From positions 520,536-584,535 of the forward strand of contig VXBP01000409.1 in NCBI GenBank assembly GCA_013400115.1: a stretch of 64,000 nucleotides of DNA, written 5' to 3'. Of the stretch, positions 1-12,900 are shown piece by piece. The notes under the pieces were generated by a model. The model was not told where the DNA came from. It did not search any database and saw only the letters and a list, made by a program, of their open reading frames with translations. The DNA is from Rhinopomastus cyanomelas. Taxonomy: Eukaryota > Chordata > Aves > Bucerotiformes > Rhinopomastidae. The translations under genes were made by a program, and so were the position numbers. Numbering within the stretch: position 1 is the first letter of the stretch; each line of letters starts with the position of its first letter.

Positions 1-152
1 CGGGCTGCTCAGAGCGGGGGTTCAGTCGCCATCCCTGGACATGTTTAAGAGTTGTGTAGATAATGGAGCTTAGGGATGGGGTCTAGCATTGGGCTTGTTA
101 GGTTAATGGTTGGACTTCACGATCTTAAAAGCTCTTTCCAACCTACTGTACA
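1..152 (+). mobile_element. CR1 LINE 3' fragment (older subfamily)
   Basis: Resembles the CR1 3' region: a 'catccctgga' block, then 'ttggacttcacgatctt' and 'tctttccaacct'. The copy is diverged and runs off the left edge of the window, so its length is unknown. Confidence 0.7.
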
Positions 153-733
153 ATCAGCAGGGCCACTGAAGCGGTAACAAAACTCGCTGTATTTATCATC
201 CGCTTGTTACAGGCTTCGCCCGCCTGCTGACGGGGACCTGCTCAGTAGACAGACCTGCTGTAACACGGCAGCCAAAGCACGTTCCCAGGCCCGTACCGGT
301 CTCGCCCAGGTTCCCACCCCTCCCCACGGGTTATTTCCGGACACGGGGGGCTACACGCTGGGCTGGGCCGGGCCCCACAACAGACGCCCCAGCGCCGCTC
401 CGCCGCGGCTCCTCCGCGGCCCTGGGCGGGGACTCTCGCGAGCGCCCCTCCCCTCGGCGGCGGCGTGGTGCGCGTGACCGAGCCGGTGCGTGACGTAGGA
501 GGAAGAAGAGGCCGCCATTAGGGGTAGTTGGGGCCGCCGGCCGCAGAGAACGTTGGTGGCTCCTGACGTCCTTCCCCCGCCTCCACCCACCTCCCTCCCA
601 CACGGGGTCTTCTCACCGCTTCCCCTCCCCAGGGTCCCGCTCCCTTTCCCGTCCCGCGGCTTTCTCCCGTCCGTTCCCCTCGCGGGTTCCCGTCCCGGTG
701 GGCGGCGGCGGCGCCCCGCGGCGCGGCCCGTTG

Positions 734-739
734 ATGTGA
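734..739 (+). promoter_or_regulatory. Start-stop element (ATG TGA) in the RAB21 5' UTR
   Basis: An ATG followed at once by TGA lies 29 nt upstream of the RAB21 start codon. Its start context is poor (T at -3, T at +4), so most ribosomes would probably pass it. It belongs to the mRNA if transcription starts upstream of 734, which the promoter layout suggests. Confidence 0.5.
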
Positions 740-768
740 GGCGGCGGTAGCGGCTCGGAGGGACGCGG

Positions 769-921
769 ATGGCGGCGGCGGCGGGTTCCGGCGCGGCGGC
801 CGGGAGCCGCATCTTCTCTTTCAAGGTGGTGCTGCTCGGGGAGGGCTGCGTGGGGAAAACGTCCCTGGTGCTGCGCTACTGCGAGAACAAGTTCAACGAC
901 AAACACATCACCACGCTGCAG
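769..921 (+). CDS. RAB21: RAB21 coding exon 1
   Basis: Encodes residues 1-51, ending ...NDKHITTLQ, with the P-loop and the start of switch I. It ends in phase 0 at the donor cag|gtgcgg. The following intron (922-7911) is about 7 kb and contains only CR1 pieces and low-complexity tracts that I can recognise. Confidence 0.96.
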
Positions 922-3900
922 GTGCGGGATGGGCCGGGCCGGGGCGGGCGGGGAGACCCGCGAACCCGTACGCGGTTGTGGTGCTTGTTTACCACGGTGT
1001 GACGGTGGCCCGAGTGACCGCTGCCGAGCTCTAAATGGTGGCTGTCCCTTGTCGAGTTTGCTGGGAGCTAGTTTTCTGGTGTTTTTTACGCCTCAGAGTT
1101 AAGCTTTCCGTACTTAAAGATGTCTTTTCTTAAGGTTAACTAATTTTTTCCACTTGGGTGTCTGGATGTTTTCATTTGGGAAGTAGGAGATTCGGGGTAG
1201 TGTTACTGAAAGCTGGGCTAGAAAGCTGGGGAGGGAAATTTTACTAGGGTATCTAGCACTACGACGAGGGGAAAGGGTTTTTCCCTCGAGCTTAGATTTA
1301 GTTTAGGCTATAAGGAAGAAATTCCTCACTGTGCGAGTGGTGAGGCACAGGAACAGGTTGCCCTGAGAAGTTGTGGATCCCCCACCTTTGGAAGTGTTCA
1401 AGGCCAGCTTGGGGTCCAGTGCCACCGGGTGTAGTGGGAGGTGTCCCTGCAGCAGGGCAGGGTGGTTGAAATTTAATGATCTTTAAGGTCCCTTCCAGCC
1501 CAGACCGTTCTGTGATTCTATTGTAGTCATTGGTAATTGACTGATGAGTAACGTTTCATACATGCTAATTATAGTCTTCCTCATGTTTCCAACCCCTAAC
1601 ATTTGAACTACCTAAGTACTGCTGCTCAAAGAGAAGAGCTTTCACAAAATGGTATGGCATTAAGGCTCAGGATTTAATAACAAAAGATTCCTAAGGCTTA
1701 CTTGTTTGCCACGTTGTCTCCCTGAATTTTGGCCTGGATCTGTCTGCTAATCTTGTAAAGGACTAAAAAGTGGTGTTCCATTTAAGAATTGTGACAAGGT
1801 GTCTGCTTCACAGTAATGGGTTTTTGTTAAGTAGCAGTGCTGAACGGTCCTGCTCTGGCAGGGGGATTGGACTAGGTGATCTTTCCAGGTCCTTTCCAGT
1901 CCCTGATGTCCTGTGGTTCTGTATGCCGTACTGCAGCATAAGATGCTCATACCGTATCTGGTCTCTGAAAACATGCTCTGATTTTTGCCTTGCTGGTTGT
2001 ATGTTAAGGCTGTTGAGTTAGAGAGTCATAGAATCATTAGGGTTTGGAAGGGACCTCGAAATCTCTGCTTCCTTTACTGTTTATCTGCAGTTAAATCAGT
2101 TGCACGGCAGTTTCCTTAGCAGTTGTGAGCCTGAATATGGAAGTGTTGCTTTAGCACTGTAATATATGCTGCTCTTAATACACTTATTTATTTTTTTCCT
2201 GTGGATAAACAAGGCCTGCCACCATGTGGGCCACTAGTGGGTTTTGAATTACTTTTGAAATTCAGTGGAGTATAAAATAAACAGTAAGTGATGCCAGAAA
2301 AGAGCCTCAGGGTAGTGCTGGACTATTCCTGCACACTTGGGAAAATTATTGTGGGTTACCTTGGAAGTATTTAATACTGAAACTTCCCCTTCAAAACAAA
2401 GAAACGTTAGAGATCCGCTGGAAACAAAGCAGTGAATGCTTCATAAAAAGATTCTGTTGTTCAGTTTTTGCCAAAAATGAGCTAAAAATGTTTTAAACCT
2501 TGTTACCACCCTAAGTTAATAAATACTCTGCTTTTGGATGGTTGTATCAGTAGGTTTACTAGGCAGGGTTTGGAATTTATGGATAAGCTGATTGGTAGAG
2601 GTAGTTAATATTCACTGTGTCACAGAAATGACTATTAGCTTGTAGGTGTCAGAGCTGCAGCTGTGATTGTCACCTGAAGTTGGCATTGTGCTGACTATCC
2701 TTTAAAGTGCATCAAAATCACTGTACAGCTGAATTCTGATAGCACGTGTAGAGCTGCTGAGTAGTTTGTCATGTGGATGCAGCCCAGTGGTTGTTTTGTG
2801 GGGTTTTTTGGTTGTGTTGAGGGGTTTTGTTATTGTTGTTTATAGTGTGTTTTAAACCCCTAATGGAAAACCTAAAATTAGAAACAAAAAGTGAGTTGGG
2901 ATATAGATCCAGGTCACAGATGTCATAAAATGTGTCTTTAAATGACTCCAAAATGTTGACAGGAAAGTGTCTCTCGATACTGTGGCTTGAGAGCTTTTTG
3001 GTTTGGGCTCTCTGGAGTGGGGGGTGGAAGCATGCACTCTTACTTGATACTGATGTTTTGCATCTCCACTGTGATTTCTGTCTGTATCTTTTAACTGACT
3101 GCAGTGTGTCTCTCCTTTGCTTTTCTGTTCTGAGCCTGTTTAGCCACACGCACATCTCATTGATAGTAAAATAGTGTCAGCTGCTGTTGAGTCTTACTGT
3201 ACATCACATGTGCTTGTGAAGTATTATCTTGTTTTCCTGTGTTCTAGAACAAAGTCTCAGTGAGCTCCTCCACTCGCAAATTAAAAAATCCTGTTTAAGG
3301 AGAAGCTAAAGGTATCTGATAAAGCAATTGACACTTCTGCTAGACACCTTTTTTTCTTTAAAAAAAGCAATGAAAGGCTTAATCTCATAAGGTGACTCTG
3401 ATGGCATCAAAGTGTCGTACCAAATTACTTTTGTTCTTATAAAGCCAGAATTAGATAAATATTTAGCTCTTGATTCAGCAAAGGAACAACAATGATGAAT
3501 CACAATGGAAGATCACTAGATACTGGTTCGAGAGGCTCTCCATCCACAGTAATTTGGGAAGAAAGTACTGTGTGGTGCTTTATTCCAGTATGATTGCAAC
3601 GAAACAGATGGCAAGACTTGCCTGCTGGAAACTGTTTAGTTGGCTGGTGCTTCCTGCAGTGTGACCCCAGTGATGGGGAGGAGCACAGCAAGTCTTTAAG
3701 TTGGTCTCTGTGAAGCTAATATACATCTGGGTTTTCCTGTCTCAATTCTAACAGTTAAGTGGTGTTCTGTTGTGAAGCTAACATGCCTACATGGAAATAG
3801 GAGAGCTGCTTTTGTGCTGGTAGCACAAGATTTTTAGTGAAAGGCGGCTGGTTCTCTTGTCTCTACATCCCCTGCCTTAAATTCAAGCTGGAGGGAAACA

Positions 3901-6900
3901 GTGAACTGGAACTTTCTTATAGGTTACGGAACAGCTGGGATGTGTTGCTGTAGTTGTTAACTCCAAGTGAAAGACTTAAGATACCGGTGACCTACAGACT
4001 GAAATTAAGGTAGCTATGGATTCACATAAGAACACATTCTAGATAAATGTGAGGAAGCTGATGCATGAAAGGTAGGGTTTTTGCAAGCCATGAATCTTGT
4101 AAGTAACCTGTTGTCAGGCCTGGTGGGACAGTTAGAACTGGTTCAAATAATAAACCTGTTGTGGAACTAGTTTTTCTTGGTTTTGTTTGGGTTTACCTTG
4201 GTTTTTTGCTTTTTCTAAATAGAGTAGGCACTTTCTGGTAATTACTCAAGATAAATCCAATTAGTATACTAATCTCTCAAATGTGTGGAGGACTGTAGAA
4301 TGTCCAACCCAAGAGAGCAAGTGATGTGCTGGTCAAACTAGACAGATGCTGATTGCTTTGCTGGACTTGCATAATCTGGAAAAGCCATTTTGGCAGTCTG
4401 AGATGGGTGGGGGTGGTAGGGAAGACAATGCAAGGAGGTTCAGTGCTGTTTGGCTTGCCTCTAAAGATGAAGTGGTCACTGGGCAGATGACATACACCTG
4501 CTTTTATTTAGTGACTTTTAAGATAATCTTTTCCAGACAGATGTTCCTTGTGTTCTACTTGGGGTCCTCCATCAGCTGCCAGTAGCGCTCTGCACTGGAC
4601 TCTCTCCAGCAGTTGTACTCAGTTTAGTAAATTCTTGGGAGATTATGCATAGAAGAGGATTTAATGTTTTTCCAATCACCTAATATTGTCTAGACTGCAT
4701 TGATTTCAAAGACTTGGATGCACTTGGCAGTGACTTTTTTTCCCTATCTCAAAACACTAGTTGAGGCTCTTCCCTCCAAGTTTCTAAAACCACCATAGTC
4801 CTACTGTTCACATGATTGATACCTCAGAATGAGTGAAGAGTAGTAACCTTGCTCTTTGATGTGACAAATGGAGCTTGAAAGGGTAAGGGGTGGGGGGTGC
4901 TGAAAGATAGATAATAGGGTATTTGTCGCCGTGGCTGGTGATACGCCAAACTTACCCATATCTATTAATTCCAGATCAGAACTTGCTAACAGTGTAATTC
5001 CAGTGTGTGAATGCAGTGAAGAGGAATTAAAGCATTTAATGTGTAATGGAGTATTGACTGTGCCTTGTAGCATGTTCACAAAGGTTTCTGCATATTCCTA
5101 ACCATGACTACTTCAAGTACGAACTTCCAGTCTTGTTATTGGGCAAGCTTGTTAGACAAACTTGTTTGTAATCTGGATATATGATAAAGCATATCTTCTT
5201 TCCTTTTTGGTTAGGAGCCTAAGACTGTAGGCAGATTAAGGGTTACTTTAGTACAAATTAACCAAGTTTTCATAGCAAGTACAATAGTCCGTTGCTAAAT
5301 AGTCTTGCCATGGTCACTTCTGTGTTTTTGAGAGATGCTAAAGAGCTTTACCTGAATGCAGGGGTCTTCTGATACTTGGATCCATAGAAATCCTTTGCCC
5401 TTAGTGCTAAAAGACATCATTGCCATCACAAGATCCAGTGACCTAAAGGACTGTTGATACTTAGGCAAATATTGTCTGCGGATGGGAATTTTGGTGTTTG
5501 CTTTGTCAGATAGTAAAGACATCTGTGCTATTCATTGGGTCAGTGTCTAAAGCCATGGTGATATATCTAGCTTTATGGATAGAGAGTTCTGTGGGCCTTT
5601 TAAAAATAGAAATCCTGTTTCCGGAAGGGGTTTTTTTTTTTTTGGCATTTAGGTCCAGAAATGTGCTTCTCAGACATGAAATTCACATTACCAGAGAAGA
5701 CTTGATAGTCATGTATGATAAAAGCAAACAGGGCTCAGAAGAGCCTTTTCTCCAAGATTTACAATAGAATATCAAGCACTGTGGCACATCAGTAGAAAAT
5801 TGTCATGTAAGCTTGATTCGTAGCACCTAATCTTGTGCCTAGCTTCTCTTAATATGGCCCAAGTGTTGGCAAATTAGAACTTCTGAGGTGACCTGTAAGC
5901 TATTGTCTTTTACACTCTGGTGTAGTAGAACCATGAAAGTTAGACACTGGTCAGGTAACCCTTAGGGACACCTAACTGAAAGCCATAAACTACTTTCTAC
6001 AGAGTGTTTCTGATCAAAAATTTAAAGTGTTCCAGATGTTTAAGATTCTTACTCTGTTGTTAGGGTGTCTGTTATGAGTTTGCTAGTCTGTTAGATGCGT
6101 TTACACGCTGTCTGGAACTTTTTCTGAGGTTGTCTTGTATCATATTGCTATAGACTGAAGAGGTAGTCTTAATGCTTTAGTTGTGTTGAGTACATTGATC
6201 ATAATGATAAGTTTATTGCCACCTGAGGTTTTTTTCTTCTGATTTGTCATAGAACTGGTTAGGTCTTGGAAAAGGCCTTCAAGTTCACCAGATTTTGTGG
6301 AAAGCTTTGGAGAAGCTACAGTTTACTTGAAAAAGGAAGAAATGTTTCTTGAGTCATTTCACCTTAGGTCATACTGGTGCAGAGTTGACATTAGGGTGGT
6401 AGCTGAAGAGCAGGAGCTGCCCTGGCAGCTGAGTGTTGGATGATTTTACCTTAAGCACAGGCAGCACTCCAGAAAGGGGCTTGACAGCAGTTTAAGGTGG
6501 TGTAAACCGAACTACTGTGATAATGTGTGTGTGTGCTTGTGTAGTAGTAGTGTAGCAGCAGGCTGGTTCAGGCAGCTGATGTGGCCCGTGACGCTTTGCT
6601 CATGCACATGACTTTCAGTTGAGTGTTTGTGTGGAGAGCTTCTGTTGAGCTGCCACGGTCCAGCCCACAATAATCTAGGATGACTGTATCACACACTGAA
6701 TGCTTGTCAGTATCCAAGTGTAAGGAAAAATGAGTATAATCACAGAATCATTAGGGATCGGAAGGGACCTCGAAAGATCATCTAGCCAATCCCCCTGCCA
6801 CTAATCATTGGATAGAATCATAGAATCATCAAGATTGGAAAGACCTTTAGGATCTGCAACTCCAACCATCCACCCTACAACCCCAAACCACTAAACCAAC

Positions 6901-9900
6901 TTGTGTTTCACAAGTTGTGTTTGTTCTTTTTATGGACCCCTCCAGGAATGATGCCTCTACCACCTCCATGGGCAGCCTGTTCCAATGCCTCACCACCCTT
7001 TTCTGTGAAGAAGGGTTTCCTAATATCCAATCTGACCCTCCCCTGGCACAAAAAGACACAAAAGTTGACCCTTGGCAACTGGATTATGTGATGTTAACCT
7101 GTTACTGCTAGCCTTCAGAACAAGGGGAGCAGGTTGCAAATGTATGAAGCCCTTCAGACCCTGTATTAAATTCCTTTCTAGCCACTGAATGTGTGGTCAG
7201 GGCTTGTGCTCCTCCTTGCCTCCAGTGATTCTGAAATTGTGGTGATGGGGCTCAAAAATGTGTATCATGGAGGTTTGAAGAGACATGCTCCTGAGTTACT
7301 GAGATTAGATTACAAGACCAGAGCATATTACAAGGTTAAAATGTTTATGTAAAGTTAACATGGTGGAATTGTTAGAGCAGCATGTATATGTATTGTTTCC
7401 TCCTGATGCTTGCTTGTGTTAGCTAAGAAGCATATCACTGAGCTTGCAGGAACAGCGTCTGAAAAAACCCCAAACAAACCAAACAAAAAGGAAAGAAAAC
7501 CAGGGAAAAAAAATCCAAACAGAACAAAATACCCAAAACAAACAAAGACACCCACAATAAACGATGACACTACTGAAGCAGATGGTGAGAATTGTAGGCT
7601 CATATCAGGGAAAAAAAAAGAAGTTAGTGTTGTGAATTCAGACACTTTCCACACTGCTCTTTTTACCCTTTCTAAGTCATTCAGAGCAACAGTAATGTTT
7701 AACTTAAGTGAAATTTATTTAGAACAAACTCTAGGCAACTGTACTGAAATTATTAAATGACTTAGCATTGACTCAGACTTCTGGTTTCAAGAGTATTTTC
7801 ATACAGAAATCTGTCTTTTATTGATTCAGATGTGTTTATTATTAAATTAATCTGCAGTCAAAATGAGACATTTGTGTGTCAAACCTGACTCTAATCTGTT
7901 CTGCTTTCTAGGCATCTTTTCTTACAAAGAAGCTAAATATTGGTGGGAAGAGAGTAAACCTTGCAATATGGGTATGTTCACTTTCCTTTCTTTCCCTGCC
8001 CTAGCTAACTAGAGTATTTTCCTGAATCATAGTCATTCAGGTTGGACAAGACCCTTCGAATCATCAAGTCCAACCAGCAATCCTACTCTGCAAGTTCACC
8101 CCTAAACCAGATCCCCCAACAGTACATCTAAGCATCTTTTAAACTCATCCAGAGATGGGGACTCAACCACCACCCTGGGCAGTGAAAAAATACTTAGAAT
8201 ACTAGAACTCAAATGTACTTCTTAATAAAGTAAAACCCAAACGTATTTGAAGCTTCTTGAAGTATTGCTTTCTTCTCTTAAATGCTAACCATTGTGTTTG
8301 GAACACAGGATACAGCTGGTCAAGAAAGATTTCACGCTTTGGGGCCAATCTACTACAGGGATTCTAACGGCGCTATCCTAGTGTATGACATAACAGACGA
8401 GGACTCTTTTCAAAAGGTACCAGACATGATTTTATTTACCTCTGTGCAGGATGTATAAACTGATTGAAAGTTAATCGGTGTTCGGAGAATAAATGGGAGC
8501 TTTCTGTTTTCAGCTGTAACAATATACATTGCATCTGAAAATGAAAGATGATGGTGAAAGTATCAGCCCTTACTAGTAGTCGTTTGAAGGATGACTCTTC
8601 TAGGCTTCTGAAGTTCTAACAGGGCTGCTCGAAGAACACATGAGAATTAGGTGTGCAAGTTAGCTGTGACAGGCTGCTGCCCATGGGGCTTGTGGAATCT
8701 CCTTTTCTGGAAACATTTAAAATCTACCTGGACATGCCAGTGCGACTCGGTCTGGGTGATCCTGCTCAGGCAGGGGGATTGATCTCTCAAGGTCCCTTCC
8801 AATCCCTAATGTTCTGTGATTCTGTATAATCTCTGATGTACAAACCACACTTCCAAAAGATGCTGCGTAAGCTTTTACAGGTCTGGGAAGTCTGAACTGT
8901 GGTACATGATAGTGGAAGCAAATAATCTCAGTGATAATAGATATTTAGATTAAATGTCATTAAAACCCCCGAGACTTAATGGCTAATTATTTTATAACAC
9001 TATTAGCTGACCAGTCTTAGAAGGTGAGTTTTCTCCAACCCTATTTCAAATCAGTGCTGTCACTCTGTAAGATGTTTCATTTGAAAACTGGTGACACTCT
9101 TTCCTGAGTAAGTTAATTTTGAATTACCATGTGGCAAAACCAGAATGTGTAGAGGAGCAAGATAGTCACAGAACATCAGAGTTTGGAAGTGACCTTGAAA
9201 GATCATCCAGTCCAATCCCCCTGGTACAGCAGGATCCCCTAGATCCAGTTGCACAGGAACAAGTCCAGACGGGTTTTAAACATCTCCAGAGCAGGAGACT
9301 GCACAACCCCCCTGTGCAGCCCCTTCCAGTGCTCTGTCACCCTCACCATGAAGAAGTTCCTTCTCATGTGGAACCTCCTCTGTTCCAGCTCACACCCATT
9401 GCCCCTTGTCCTATCATTAGATGACACTGAGCACAGCCTGGCTCCATCCTCCTGACACCCACTTTTCACGTATTTATCAACATTAATGAGGTCACCCTTC
9501 AGTCTCCTCTTCTCCAGGCTCAAAAGACCCAGCTCCCTCAGCCTTTCCTCATCAGGGAGATGTTCCACTCCCTCCATCATCTTTGTGCCTCTGTGCTGGA
9601 CTCTCTCCAGCAGTTCTATGTCAAATTGCAGTTGTATGGGCAAGGCTTGGGTTAGCTGTGATAGAAGCAGTATAAGAGTATAGTGTCCTAGTAGCTCAAG
9701 TAGTTTAATTTTCTGATGCAGGGCAAGCAATGCACTTGTGCACACAGGTAAACTTTTGTTCTCCATCCACAGAATGGTAATGGCTTGCAAGTGCTGCTTT
9801 CTTGTGCCTTTTCATACTGAGCCCTACTTAAGCAGAATGGCATGATAAAGCACTTAAATTCTCAGGTTAAAAAAACGAAGGTCAATCTGCAGAAGCTATT

Positions 9901-12900
9901 TCTTCTACTGTATTGTGTATCCTAACTATTTTTAGTTTCCTGAAGTGATTCCATCTCTTCACAACTTTAAATATCTGCAAAATAGAGTCCCTAAATCAAT
10001 GTAGTGATCACACAACTTCAAAGCATGACAACGGAATTGATAACAGATACCTTACCATCAGCTGACTCGACACTCTCGTCCCATCTGTTCTCAGGAAACA
10101 AATATCTGTTATAAGCGAATCTGAACAACTGAGTTCAGGTATCTCTACTCTTAAATTACTGTTGGTCATCTGTCAGTAAGTGCCTGTTGGTAAGAGATCT
10201 CATGCCTGACCTAAAGTGGCCAATACAGTGAGCTTGTTCCTTGCAGTGGGGCTAACACGATTGCGGCGAGTTAAATTTATGGAGTAATCAAACCATGTTA
10301 TCCAAGTAATTTGCTCTTAATTTCAACAGCAAAGTAAAATCTAAGGAATGTTTTGTTCATCTGTATTGCTCTCTAAACTTGTTTAGCATCATATTTAAGC
10401 AGTTAATGAAAGTAATGAAGGAAATGGAAAAATAAACTGACTGGTTTGTTTTTGGGGGTTTGTTTTGCAGGTTAAAAACTGGGTTAAGGAGTTAAGAAAA
10501 ATGTTGGGAAATGAAATCTGTTTATGTATAGTAGGTAAGTGGTTTTTAACTTGGTCCTTTTTAATGACTGACTCAGAAATGCTTCTTTCGATTCATAGCA
10601 TCTTCCAAACACTGCTTTGACAGCATGTGCATGTGAAAGGGTAACGTTTATGTTCATTTGGTATTTAAAATGCAGCTGGAACTAAAAGTTTCAGTAGATC
10701 ACATCGAGAAAAAGTAACAGTTAGTTTAAATAAGTAATGGAAAGTTGACAATCATAAAGAGGCTGTTCAGCGATACATCTTGTCCGTAGCGTGTGGTGCA
10801 GCCACCTGCAAAGAGAAACACAAAGTTCACAGGTATTATCGTTCTTGCAAATACTCAGACTTGGTGTTGTTACTGTTCTCAGTGACACAGACTGCATGCT
10901 TGTCTGTTTTCATAATTTCATCATTGGGGATGGAATGAGTCGTAAAGATTGGGTATTTCAGTGCAAACAATGCAACAGAAATGAGATCTAGTGATTACAT
11001 CATTTTCAGGAGGATAGATATATGGATATTCTGTAAACACTGCCTCTGCAGCACAGATAAACTGCTAATAAATTTCAAAAATAAAACAGGAGGCTGAAGC
11101 AGTACCTTTTATGGAGATATTTAGCCACTCTGATCTCTCTACAGAAGTAGAAATTAATTTTCATTGCTTGTAAATGCTTGAGTGAAAGGGGAGTGTTAAA
11201 TCATTGTTGTCCAAATTGAGACCTGTGTAAGAGTTGGTCTGTACTAGGACAGCTTCAAGGCAATTGTGTAATCACTGTACCCCATAATTTTCTTTCTTTT
11301 GGGTAATTTTGGAGCACAAAGACTTGAAAGGTTATTATCTTGTTTCCAACAGGTAACAAAATAGACTTGGAAAAAGAGAGACATGTTTCAGTGCAAGAAG
11401 CAGAAACGTAAGTCACACCCATTATTAATAGAAACAGTCACGGCAGAATTATGCCGGAGTAATAAACAAACTTGTGATGCTGGTGACTACTGGCAGGCGT
11501 AGACTAGCAGTGCCTGGCTGCCTCCTGTGTTAACTGCTCTGTTAGTATCTGAGTCATGGAATGTTCACACTGACCCAAGTGTAACTTGAGAGTTCTACCC
11601 AGTTAAAGCCAGTTGAAATACACTATAGACATGAAATATTCTTACTTTCATCTAGAGATTCATCAGTCATGGGGGTTTTAACCACACAGTTCCCCTTTTA
11701 CATTCATTTAACACGTACAGATTTACTCTGAAGTTGGAATAAAGCCTGTGATCACAGAACACTAGAGATTGTAAGGGACCTCAAAAGATCATCTAGTCCA
11801 ATTGCCCTCTTACAGCAGCACCACCCAGACCGAGTCACACAGGGACATGTCCAGGCGGGTTTTAAGTCTCCAGAGAAGGAGACTCCACAACCCCCCTGGG
11901 CAGCCCCTTCCAGTGCTCTGTCACCCTCACTGTGAAGAAGTTCCCTCTCATATTGATGTGGAACCTCCTATGTTCCAGCTCACACCCACTACCTCTTGTC
12001 TTATCCCTAGATGCCACTGAGCAGAGCCTGGCTCCATCCTCCTGACACCCACCCTTCCCATATTTATCAACATTAATCTATCTTTTTGCTTCATGTGAAG
12101 TGGCTTAGAAAGATGAGTCCTATAGTAAAGGTCTGTGTCTGCATTCCTACAGGTATGCTGAGTCTGTTGGAGCAAAACATTATCATACTTCAGCTAAACA
12201 GAACAAAGGAATTGAAGAACTGTTTCTTGACCTTTGTAAAAGTAGGTATTGTCTCGTTTGTTGGTAAAGACCTTGTTCAGAAAATGCTCGAGGCTTCAGA
12301 ATGTTTAAAACCTACTCCAGATATGTCTTTTGTCGGAGCACTGGCTGCTGTTTCACTGGGCGTGTGTAAACAGTGATTCAAACTTCACGTGACTGGTCTT
12401 GTTGCTGCCTGCTTCAGGCCCTCTGTTTCAACCTCCTTCACAAATGTCACATTATATCAGTTACAAATCATAAAGTTGTAGTGATGCAAATCTCACACAA
12501 CAGTCTAAGCAAAGGATAAAGATTGTGGAATGTAAGATAAAAGTGTTGTAACACAGGAAAGGTGTCCTACTCATTGCAAAACAAGAATTTAAGTAAAACT
12601 TCACCCGCATGTCTGAAGACTAGGCTAGGGATTGGAGGGGGGAGTGTGTATCTTTATGTGGTGTGGGTTGTTTCACATTATCACAGTACGTTAGGGATTG
12701 GAAGGGACCTCAGATAATCATCTAGTCCAATCCCTCTGCCAGAGCAGGCCCACCTAGACCAACGTTCTTGATATGGGTGGGTAAATCTACCTTTTGACGT
12801 CACTAATTGCAGAACATGTGAGCAGCGAAGCTCCCCCTTAATCAAAAGGAGCTGCTGAATGTTTGACAGTTTGGGAAGATTGAAGTATGTTCTTGCAGTT

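Larger units (their letters stand above)
330..960 (+). promoter_or_regulatory. RAB21: CpG-island promoter of RAB21
   Basis: GC- and CpG-rich stretch around RAB21 exon 1 with no TATA box near the expected start. Visible candidate sites are a CRE-like tgacgtag at 491-498, a second tgacgt near 564, and gccgccatt at 511-519, which is the reverse complement of a YY1-type AATGGCGGC core. The arrangement fits a housekeeping promoter. The transcription start is not determined; I expect it somewhere around 500-560. Confidence 0.7.

Noticed and set aside
553..750. 65-codon frame upstream of RAB21 as a uORF
   Set aside because: Its first codon is TTG, not ATG. No ATG opens this frame, and the open reading is expected from the GC-rich sequence.
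351..906. Antisense open frames across the RAB21 promoter
   Set aside because: Arg/Pro/Gly-rich shadows of a CpG island, with no domain or splice structure.
7410..7760. Lys-rich 116-codon frame in RAB21 intron 1
   Set aside because: The composition comes from the A/C-rich low-complexity tract. No gene signal is present.
9239..9790. 183-codon antisense frame as a host gene
   Set aside because: Most of it is the CR1 ORF2 C-terminus (VEHLPDEERLRELGLLSLEK). The first part is chance extension beyond the repeat.
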